Assembly (NCBI GenBank): GCA_910588285.1
Contig: CAJUQB010000146.1
Coordinates: forward strand, 1 to 5,808
Direction of reading: 5' to 3'
From: an uncultured Lachnospiraceae bacterium
GTDB taxonomy: Bacteria; Bacillota; Clostridia; Lachnospirales; Lachnospiraceae
Length of the DNA stretch: 5,808 nt
The translations under genes and the position numbers were made by a program. Below, in pieces: positions 1 through 4,377 of this stretch. Positions within the stretch are counted from its first letter, which is position 1; each line of letters opens with the position of its first letter. The notes under the pieces were generated by a model. That model did no database searches, was not told where the DNA came from, and saw nothing but the letters and a program-made list of their open reading frames with translations.

Positions 1-2
1 TT

Positions 3-533
3 TGTCGTACACGGTGGAATCCTTGGGAGAATAAGCCGATTGAGAACGCTGCGGAGTTCTGCTACGCATTGCGGAAAGTGGTCAATTCGGATGAGTCCAG
101 ACAGGTTGCATTGCTGCAGATTTTGGAGAAGCATCCGAGGGCTATTATATTTTACAACTTCGATTACGAGTTGGAAATCCTAAGGGAAATGTTTTTGGGC
201 AGGTGTGATTCTAAACTGGGCGGTTTCGAGATGGCCGAGTGGAACGGACATGCACATCAGCCAATTCCAGAGTCAGAAAGCTGGGTATACCTTGTTCAAT
301 ACAATGCCGGTGCCGAAGGTTGGAACTGTATCAGGACGGATACAGTTATATTTTACTCGCAAAACTATTCCTACAAAATTATGGTGCAGTCCAGCGGTCG
401 GATCGACAGGATGAACACTCCCTATACGGACTTATATTATTACCACCTGAAAAGCAGATCCGGGATTGATCTGGCAATCAGCAAGGCACTGAAAGATAAG
501 AAGAAGTTCAATGAAAGGAGATTTTACGGATGA
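3..533 (+). CDS. SF2 (DEAD/SNF2-like) phage helicase, C-terminal part only
   Basis: This is the 3' end of a superfamily 2 DNA helicase; the reading frame is open to the left edge, so the true start lies outside the window. The 176 visible residues cover the second RecA-like domain. A beta-strand segment, AIIFYNFDYE (residues 47-56 of the visible part), is followed by a motif V-like stretch, VQYNAGAEGWNC (98-109), and by motif VI, QSSGRIDR (129-136), whose arginines contact ATP in this superfamily. The tail YYYHLKSRSGIDLAI is the usual end of the small phage helicases of this type. The Walker A and DEAD boxes would be upstream. The known role of the family is ATP-driven DNA translocation or unwinding in phage replication or recombination; the exact role here is inferred. 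Its stop overlaps the next start (ATGA, 530-533), so the two are translationally coupled. A TTG at 69-71 lies in frame but is very unlikely to be the start. Confidence 0.88.
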   Translation, partial: CRTRWNPWENKPIENAAEFCYALRKVVNSDESRQVALLQILEKHPRAIIFYNFDYELEILREMFLGRCDSKLGGFEMAEWNGHAHQPIPESESWVYLVQYNAGAEGWNCIRTDTVIFYSQNYSYKIMVQSSGRIDRMNTPYTDLYYYHLKSRSGIDLAISKALKDKKKFNERRFYG

Positions 534-787
534 GTAATACAAAACAGGCAGAGAAGCTGGCCAATGATATTCTGGACTTTGTGAATGTTTTTGGCTTTGA
601 CGCTGAAAAGTTTGCAGATACCATCTGCCAGGGGCACAAGACACTGCAGCAGTCAACTATGCGGTTATTTGTGACCACAATCAGAAAGATGGCGGAGGTC
701 AGACCGGATGATCGCAACCGAGCTACCGTGGAACTGGCAAAGAAAATTACAGAGATTACGGATGAGTATTCGCTTCCGTTGATTTGA
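530..787 (+). CDS. Small phage protein of unknown function (85 aa)
   Basis: This is an 85-residue soluble protein, probably all-helical (KQAEKLANDILDFVNVFGFD near the N-terminus, then RLFVTTIRKMAEV). There is no signal peptide, membrane segment or recognisable catalytic motif. The start is well supported: AAAGGAG at 514-520 lies 9 bases before the ATG, which overlaps the helicase stop as ATGA. Direct coupling to the helicase suggests a role in the same replication module, perhaps as a helicase accessory factor, but that is inference from position only. I do not recognise a named family. Its stop lies only five bases before the left inverted repeat of the reverse-strand cassette, so the operon is interrupted right after this gene. 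Confidence 0.75.
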   Translation: MSNTKQAEKLANDILDFVNVFGFDAEKFADTICQGHKTLQQSTMRLFVTTIRKMAEVRPDDRNRATVELAKKITEITDEYSLPLI

Positions 788-792
788 AATAT

Positions 793-829
793 AGCTACTG
801 CATCTGTAAAAAGGCGCCTATACAGGACA
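793..829 (+). repeat. Left arm of imperfect inverted repeat flanking the reverse-strand gene
   Basis: AGCTACTGCAT at 793-803 recurs exactly, as its reverse complement, at 1077-1087. Further in, AGGCGCCT (812-819) matches AGGTGCCT on the reverse strand (1062-1069) at 7 of 8 positions, and GGACA (825-829) matches TGTCC (1054-1058). The blocks keep the same order with only small gaps. The arm begins five bases after the stop of the upstream gene, and the stop codon of the reverse-strand gene (818-820) lies inside it. Confidence 0.6.
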
Positions 830-1039
830 TACAGCCATATTGTTTGTGGTTGCTGGCCGTGAAGCAAAAACAAAACCGTTGTTCTCATCATACGAGCAAA
901 TTGTTTCACGGTTATATTTTGCATCTGTGTAAGTTTTATAAATGAGGAAGACCCCTGCTACTATTATTAGGGTGACAGTGGCAGCGGTATTGTTAAAATC
1001 AATGGGTGGTTCTTTTGTCTTGGATGTCAAATTATCCAT
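818..1039 (-). CDS. Single-pass small membrane protein on the opposite strand (73 aa), moron-like
   Basis: This is a 73-residue protein with a polar N-terminus (MDNLTSKTKEPPIDFNN), one hydrophobic membrane segment at about residues 18-36 (AATVTLIIVAGVFLIYKTY), then a polar tail of about 37 residues. The start is strongly supported by AAAGGAG (reverse complement of 1046-1052) with six bases of spacing to the ATG. A promoter of its own (TTGCTA, 17 bp, TATAAA, extended by TG) lies just upstream. It is the only gene on this strand, sits between co-directional operon genes, and is bracketed by inverted repeats. This is the organisation of a phage moron: a self-transcribed accessory gene that may be expressed in the lysogen, for example in superinfection exclusion or host membrane modification. 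That role is inference; I recognise no family. Two cysteines (48 and 71) lie in the tail. It ends in TAG within the left repeat, and I see no convincing terminator after it. Confidence 0.7.
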   Translation of the reverse strand: MDNLTSKTKEPPIDFNNTAATVTLIIVAGVFLIYKTYTDAKYNRETICSYDENNGFVFASRPATTNNMAVCPV

Positions 1040-1053
1040 TGGCAGCTCCTTTC

Positions 1054-1087
1054 TGTCCGAAAGGCACCTTATATCAATGCAGTAGCT
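1054..1087 (-). repeat. Right arm of imperfect inverted repeat flanking the reverse-strand gene
   Basis: Read on the reverse strand, this arm begins with AGCTACTGCAT (1077-1087), followed by AGGTGCCT (1062-1069) and GGACA (1054-1058), matching the left arm block by block. It lies between the predicted promoter and the ribosome binding site of the reverse-strand gene, so it would form most of that gene's 5' untranslated leader. The leader could therefore pair with the 3' end of the same transcript. Confidence 0.6.
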
Positions 1088-1095
1088 TTATTATA

Positions 1096-1123
1096 TTTAT
1101 AGCATGAAACCCCTTTTATAGCA
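1096..1123. repeat. 9-bp direct repeat TTTATAGCA in the divergent intergenic region
   Basis: TTTATAGCA occurs at 1096-1104 and again at 1115-1123, 19 bp apart start to start, or roughly two helical turns. On the reverse strand each copy reads TGCTATAAA, an extended -10 sequence. The pair may be tandem promoter elements or a two-site operator controlling the reverse-strand gene and possibly the divergent forward gene. Confidence 0.4.
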
Positions 1124-1124
1124 A
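1096..1124 (-). promoter_or_regulatory. Extended -10 sigma-A-type promoter for the reverse-strand gene
   Basis: On the reverse strand, TTGCTA (1119-1124) is separated by exactly 17 bp from TATAAA (1096-1101), which is preceded by TGC (1102-1104) as an extended -10 element. Transcription would start near 1089, about 50 bases before the ATG at 1039. The -35 matches consensus TTGACA at four of six positions and the -10 matches TATAAT at five of six. I found no equally good forward promoter for the gene starting at 1139. Confidence 0.55.
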
Positions 1125-1138
1125 GAAAGGAGAAAGAG

Positions 1139-1510
1139 ATGGCAAAGGGTTTTTTAAAAAAGGCCGGGGCAAGCGTGGTCGGCATCACGAAAAGAATTTC
1201 TGGTTATGTTGCACCAATTGTTGTCGCAGTGATATGCGAGCAGGTTTTGAGAAGTTTGAAATGCCGTACAAATATCATCTTTACCAGCAGTCCAGACAAT
1301 GATATTTACCATCGTTGTGACTATGATTACGCAATCGAGGCAATCGCGGATAGCACTATGTGTTCTGTAGATAAGATGCGGGCCATAGCAAAAGTAAAAC
1401 CCGGAAAGGAACCAGCTTATTATCGATCCATTGCTTCCATTGCAGACTCCATAATGTGCTCTTATGATCGTTGCGAAGCGATAGGGAAAGTAGGTGAAGA
1501 CTGTCGATGA
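1139..1510 (+). CDS. Phage protein of unknown function with two internal repeats (123 aa)
   Basis: The N-terminus is basic (MAKGFLKKAG, KRISG) and is followed by a short hydrophobic stretch, YVAPIVVAVICEQVL (23-37), which could be a membrane or buried helix. The C-terminal half has two copies of one motif: residues 65-86 (AIEAIADSTMCSVDKMRAIAKV) and 97-118 (SIASIADSIMCSYDRCEAIGKV) share the pattern IAxIADSxMCSxDxxxAIxKV, 32 residues apart. Each copy carries a Met-Cys pair and a conserved aspartate. AI..I..S.M.S repeats of this kind appear in small Firmicutes phage proteins, but I know no assigned function. The start is backed by AAAGGAG (1126-1132) six bases before the ATG. The stop overlaps the next start as ATGA (1507-1510), giving translational coupling. 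It resumes the forward operon after the reverse-strand cassette. Confidence 0.75.
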   Translation: MAKGFLKKAGASVVGITKRISGYVAPIVVAVICEQVLRSLKCRTNIIFTSSPDNDIYHRCDYDYAIEAIADSTMCSVDKMRAIAKVKPGKEPAYYRSIASIADSIMCSYDRCEAIGKVGEDCR

Positions 1511-2451
1511 GCTATCAATACGACCAGTATCTGGCCAAGCATAAAGAAAATGTGAGAAACGGCTTCGAGTGGCTTCAGACGAATCTTCCAGAGTTGGTAG
1601 AGGACATACCTAATCTGGGATGGCAAACTGGTTTTGCTCACGACCAGTCAAAGTCTGAGCCGGATGAATATGAAGCATACGATGCTTATTTCTATGGCAA
1701 TAATCGGTCTTTTAAAGTGGTTCAGGAGTACCGAAAAGCCTGGTTGCTGCATCTCCACCGAAATCCTCATCACTGGCAGCATTGGGTGTTGATTAACGAT
1801 GACCCGAAAGAGGGAGAGATTCTCATAGAAATGCCAGTCAATTATATTTTCGAGATGATCTGCGACTGGTGGGTATTCAGTTGGGCGAAAGGGAACCTGC
1901 TGGAAATCCTTAAGTGGTATGACGAGCATAAGAATTACATGAAGCTGCATCCGAATACCAGAAAGAAAGTGGAAGAGATTCTCGGCAAAATAAAGGAAAA
2001 GCTGGATGACAGTTCAGAACTCGCCCACCACGGGGTCGAGGGACAGAAATGGGGTGTACGAAACGGTCCGCCGTATCCGATTAAGAAAACGGTTGAAAAA
2101 TCCGGAGAAGGTGCTACCATTGAAGATACATACATTCATAAAAGCGTCGGAGCAAAAGCTCGGAACTATGATATTTTAGATCCGGCAACTGGAGAATACT
2201 TTCATTTTTCGGAGGGCACCAGAATCAGAGAATCGAAAGTGTTTGCCGGGAAAGGCGGCGTAAAAGAACTGGAGCCGGAAGTTGCTCAGGGACTCTCCGA
2301 ACAGATTGGCGGCGATCCCGATGAATGGCAGCACTGCAAAGGAATTGGAACTATTGACTGTGATGGTGAAGATGTTGATGCGGAGGTGCATTGGTTCCAG
2401 GAGCCATCGGTTGGGAAACACAAATTCAAAGTGAAGAAATGGCTGGAATGA
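1507..2451 (+). CDS. Composite phage protein: DUF5662-like domain, HxGxxGQKWGVR linker, C-terminal module
   Basis: Three parts are visible in 314 residues. Residues 8-160 look like DUF5662, a family common in Firmicutes phages. They hold YLAKHKENV at the N-terminus, HDQSK (45-49), AWLLHLHRNPHHWQHW (78-93) and EMICDWW (116-122). The conserved His and Asp residues suggest a metal-binding, HD-like helical fold, but no activity is established. Residues 172-192 hold HHGVEGQKWGVR, a signature often seen at the ends or linkers of phage head-associated and cargo proteins. Residues 213-314 form a separate module with EGTRIRESKVFAGKGG (236-251), EWQHCKGIGTID (273-284) and AEVHWFQEPSVGKHKFKVKKWLE (292-314). 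I have an impression of having seen this end on toxin-like or head-fused phage proteins, but cannot name it. The start overlaps the preceding stop (ATGA), with AGGTGA at 1492-1497. A short gene follows 10 bases after the stop. No deaminase, nuclease or ADP-ribosyltransferase motif is evident. Confidence 0.8.
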   Translation: MSYQYDQYLAKHKENVRNGFEWLQTNLPELVEDIPNLGWQTGFAHDQSKSEPDEYEAYDAYFYGNNRSFKVVQEYRKAWLLHLHRNPHHWQHWVLINDDPKEGEILIEMPVNYIFEMICDWWVFSWAKGNLLEILKWYDEHKNYMKLHPNTRKKVEEILGKIKEKLDDSSELAHHGVEGQKWGVRNGPPYPIKKTVEKSGEGATIEDTYIHKSVGAKARNYDILDPATGEYFHFSEGTRIRESKVFAGKGGVKELEPEVAQGLSEQIGGDPDEWQHCKGIGTIDCDGEDVDAEVHWFQEPSVGKHKFKVKKWLE

Positions 2452-2461
2452 GGTGAAGAAT

Positions 2462-2620
2462 ATGAAAGTTAGGTGGAAAGGAAAAACAGATTTTCTGGTA
2501 CTTACGCACGACAAAGTATACACTGTCCTTGCTGTAGAAAAGGAGTGGTATCGGATTGTGGATGACAGTGGGGAAGACTATCTGTATCCACCGGAACAGT
2601 TCGAGGTCGTAGAGAAATAA
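2462..2620 (+). CDS. Small SH3-like phage protein (52 aa)
   Basis: This is a short gene of 52 residues beginning MKVRWKG and ending QFEVVEK. The middle alternates hydrophobic and polar residues (VYTVLAVEKEWYRIVDDSGEDYLYPPEQF), as in small all-beta SH3-like folds. The pattern VYxVLxxExxWYRIVDxSGEDYLYPPE is one I recognise from many short Firmicutes and prophage proteins, but no function is established. AGGTGA (2451-2456) overlaps the upstream stop and lies five bases before the ATG, which supports the start and places it in the same transcript as the composite protein gene. A strong terminator hairpin begins 23 bases after its stop, making it the last gene of the 1139-2620 unit. Confidence 0.72.
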   Translation: MKVRWKGKTDFLVLTHDKVYTVLAVEKEWYRIVDDSGEDYLYPPEQFEVVEK

Positions 2621-2643
2621 ATCATTGATATTTTGGTATAAGA

Positions 2644-2684
2644 GTAGCTCGATTTGTCTAAGCTGACAGATTCGGGCTATTTTT
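2644..2684 (+). terminator. Rho-independent terminator after the SH3-like gene
   Basis: A left arm (2644-2658, GTAGCTCGATTTGTC) pairs with a right arm (2665-2680, GACAGATTCGGGCTAT) around the six-base loop TAAGCT. This gives about 15 base pairs with one bulged T and a few G-T pairs, followed directly by a run of five T (2680-2684). A second, shorter GGGC/GCCC hairpin followed by ATTTTT (2674-2696) shares the right arm, so the two could be alternative structures. The reverse strand lacks a T run, so termination should be one-directional. Confidence 0.75.
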
Positions 2685-2710
2685 ATGCCCATTTTTGAAA
2701 GGAGAAAATT

Positions 2711-3322
2711 ATGGACTTTAAAATTATTGCAGTAGATTTCGATGGGACTCTGTGTGAGAACAAGTGGCCGGAAATCGGAGAGCCGAATAAAGAACTGATT
2801 GCGTACCTGAAAAAGCGTCAGGAAGCAGGAGACAAACTGATTCTGTGGACCTGTCGTGTAGGTGAGGTGCGAGATGCCGCAGTTGCCTGGTCTTCCGAAC
2901 AGGGACTGATATTTGATGCGGTCAATGAGAATCTGCCAGAGGTTCTGGAATGGATGGGCGGCGATACCAGAAAGATATTTGCCAACGAGTACATAGATGA
3001 CCGGAATTTTACTTTCTTGCCGCGAACAGACCGCATGGAATTACTGGGCAGGATGGTGGACGTTGTCGAAGACTGGCTGGAAAAGAAAGGTATGGCTACG
3101 GACGATGAAGCTATCATCAAGGGCGACGACTATGACTATCTTATGGAGGGATTTGCTGCCGGGATGGGAATCTCGTGTGATTGTGTAAATATGGAAAATC
3201 CGAAAGAGATAAAGGCGATTCTGAAAGAAGAGAAACCCAAAGCACAGTCCTGGGCGGAAAGAGAAGTGGAAATTGCCTGCAAACGTGAGAGAGGCGAGTC
3301 TGGGTGTAAGGACGGAGAATAG
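2711..3322 (+). CDS. HAD-superfamily phosphatase with extra C-terminal modules, ending at a suspicious in-frame TAG
   Basis: Residues 1-100 are a compact HAD-type hydrolase. Motif I is VDFDGTLCE, with D9 as predicted nucleophile and D11 as acid/base. Motif II is ILWTCR (T47), K88 sits in TRKIF, and motif IV is YIDDR with metal-binding D96/D97. There is no large cap domain, as usual for phage members; the likely substrate is a nucleotide or another phosphorylated small molecule, not determinable here. Residues 109-160 (MVDVVEDWLEKKG then IIKGDDYDYL) resemble a separate small phage protein. Residues 180-196 (SWAEREVEIACKRERG) look like the beginning of the downstream protein family. The TAG at 3320-3322 is followed in the same frame by DYGCACYESALKAY, so the original gene probably ran on to 3931. 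The start is backed by AAAGGAG (2698-2704) six bases before the ATG. The gene begins only 26 bases after a terminator. Confidence 0.88.
   Translation: MDFKIIAVDFDGTLCENKWPEIGEPNKELIAYLKKRQEAGDKLILWTCRVGEVRDAAVAWSSEQGLIFDAVNENLPEVLEWMGGDTRKIFANEYIDDRNFTFLPRTDRMELLGRMVDVVEDWLEKKGMATDDEAIIKGDDYDYLMEGFAAGMGISCDCVNMENPKEIKAILKEEKPKAQSWAEREVEIACKRERGESGCKDGE
3320..3322 (+). other. In-frame amber codon splitting a continuous reading frame
   Basis: This TAG separates KDGE from DYGCACYES in one frame (2711-3931), with coding character on both sides and no ribosome binding site for a restart. A single base change from TGG (Trp) would create it, and I recall Trp or Phe at this place in relatives of the downstream protein. 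Nonsense mutation, suppression, or recent fusion are all possible. Confidence 0.6.
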
Positions 3323-3352
3323 GATTATGGCTGCGCTTGCTATGAGAGTGCA

Positions 3353-3931
3353 TTGAAAGCGTATCGGAGCCTCTCTGAAGACGGTCATTCCGGTTTCAGT
3401 ATTGGTATGACAAAGTATATTTTAAACCGTCTTATCGATCACAAACCGCTTACGCCCATTAAGGATACAGAAGATGTCTGGAATGATATTTCCGATATCA
3501 GTGGTGGATGTGTCAATTATCAGTGCAGACGAATGAGTTCTCTGTTCAAGTATGTATATCCTGATGGAACTGTAAAGTATCGGGATGTCAATCGGTTCTA
3601 TGGGGTAAACATTGATAATCCGAACTGTTCTTATCATAGCGGTCTTATTGATCGGGTAATGGAGGAATTATATCCTATACGTATGCCGTACTTCTCTACA
3701 AAATCATTCAAAGTGGTTTGTGAAGAATTTTTGACCGACAGAAAGAATGGAGATTTTGATACTGTAGGGATGTTGTATTTCATTGACCCGGACGGTATTC
3801 GTGTAGAATTGAACCGGTACTTTAAAGAGGCTGAGGATGATTTCGTCGAGATTCAGAAAGATGAATATGAAGAACGCCGGGCTATGTATCAGAAACTTCT
3901 GGAGGAGATGAAAGATGAGTTGCAGGTATAA
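3353..3931 (+). CDS. Conserved Firmicutes phage protein of unknown function; probably C-terminal part of a gene split by TAG
   Basis: From the TTG at 3353 this is 192 residues, but conserved-looking sequence begins earlier: codons 3323-3352 read DYGCACYESA in the same frame, straight after the TAG at 3320. Recognisable blocks are EDGHSG (9-14), ILNRLIDHKPLTPI (23-36), CRRMSSLFK (58-66), DGTVKYRDVNR (71-81), DRKNGDFDTVG and VELNRYFKE. I know this pattern from many Lachnospiraceae phages, where it usually starts with a WAxxEVxxACKRE segment; here that segment lies before the TAG, inside the HAD gene. Its biochemical role is unknown to me. TTG 3353 has no good ribosome binding site, and the next ATG (3407) is internal to the conserved part. 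Translation may depend on readthrough, or on coupling through a ten-codon frame (3327-3356) whose TGA overlaps the TTG. It may be a fragment. Its last 17 bases overlap the next gene. Confidence 0.65.
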   Translation: MKAYRSLSEDGHSGFSIGMTKYILNRLIDHKPLTPIKDTEDVWNDISDISGGCVNYQCRRMSSLFKYVYPDGTVKYRDVNRFYGVNIDNPNCSYHSGLIDRVMEELYPIRMPYFSTKSFKVVCEEFLTDRKNGDFDTVGMLYFIDPDGIRVELNRYFKEAEDDFVEIQKDEYEERRAMYQKLLEEMKDELQV

Positions 3932-4094
3932 AGATGAATGTCCAAGCTACAGTGGCTGGTGTGAGGATCCGAAACAGGATTTTTCAAGATGTGTATCATT
4001 TTTGATAACTGCTTATGAAAACATTAAAAGCCAAATCGGAAAGGATGGAGAAAAAAGTGAATCTGAGAAACTTTATTCAGAAAATGAAAAGTAA
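3915..4094 (+). CDS. Small Cys-rich phage protein (59 aa), possible zinc binder
   Basis: This 59-residue protein begins MSCRYKDECPSYSGWCEDP and has four cysteines at 3, 9, 16 and 26 (C-x5-C-x6-C-x9-C), followed by a charged, probably helical tail. The spacing and small size fit a metal-stabilised knuckle, but that is inference. I recognise the MSCRYKxECPSYSGWC start from other Firmicutes phage proteins of unknown function. The start is well supported by GGAGGAG (3901-3907) seven bases before the ATG. It overlaps the preceding gene by 17 bases and the MazG-like gene by up to 80 bases in another frame, so its tail codons may be constrained by two proteins. Confidence 0.72.
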   Translation: MSCRYKDECPSYSGWCEDPKQDFSRCVSFLITAYENIKSQIGKDGEKSESEKLYSENEK

Positions 4095-4377
4095 TTTTCA
4101 GCTTTCTGAAAAGGAAAGACGGCGCATCATTCGAAGGAGCGTTCATCAGTGGCCTTGGATACTGAAATGTACGGTGGCTATGGAGGAACTGGCGGAATTA
4201 CAGCAGCAGATCAGTAAACAGATTCGCGGATATGGCGATCAAACTGGACTTTTGGAAGAGATTGCAGATGTTTATATTTGCCTGTCTTTTCTGGAGTCCA
4301 TTTTTAATATCAAGTCGGAAGATTTGCAGACAGCAATCGATATCAAATTACAGAGAGAAAAGGAGAACTGCAGATGA
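4015..4377 (+). CDS. MazG-like nucleotide pyrophosphohydrolase
   Basis: This is a helical protein of up to 120 residues with the metal-binding pattern of the MazG/all-alpha NTP pyrophosphatase superfamily: E58-x2-E61 in AMEELAEL, then E82-x2-D85 in LLEEIADV, about 20 residues apart. These side chains coordinate Mg2+ for hydrolysis of (d)NTPs to monophosphates and pyrophosphate. Phages carry such enzymes to adjust nucleotide pools or lower host ppGpp signalling; which applies here cannot be read from sequence. The start is uncertain. ATG 4015 has no good ribosome binding site, while ATG 4045 and ATG 4084 are in-frame alternatives, also poor. The recognisable domain begins around SEKERRRIIRRSVHQW (residue 31), so a shorter form starting at 4084 would still hold all of it. 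Translation may be coupled to the overlapping Cys-rich gene. The stop overlaps the next start (ATGA). Confidence 0.75.
   Translation: MKTLKAKSERMEKKVNLRNFIQKMKSNFQLSEKERRRIIRRSVHQWPWILKCTVAMEELAELQQQISKQIRGYGDQTGLLEEIADVYICLSFLESIFNIKSEDLQTAIDIKLQREKENCR

Noticed and set aside
804..829. Possible terminator for the reverse-strand gene (GGCGCC followed by T run on that strand)
   Set aside because: The core is a bare palindrome without a loop, and the flanking CTGTA/TACAG stem is only five base pairs; not enough to call.
508..924. Reverse-strand open frame of 138 codons
   Set aside because: It overlaps the well-supported 85-aa forward gene and part of the reverse-strand membrane gene in another frame, has no ribosome binding site, and its translation has no coherent pattern.
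942..1082. Forward open frame of about 46 codons (MRKTPATIIRV...) opposite the reverse-strand gene
   Set aside because: No ribosome binding site precedes its ATG, and it lies wholly within the better-supported reverse-strand gene and right repeat arm.
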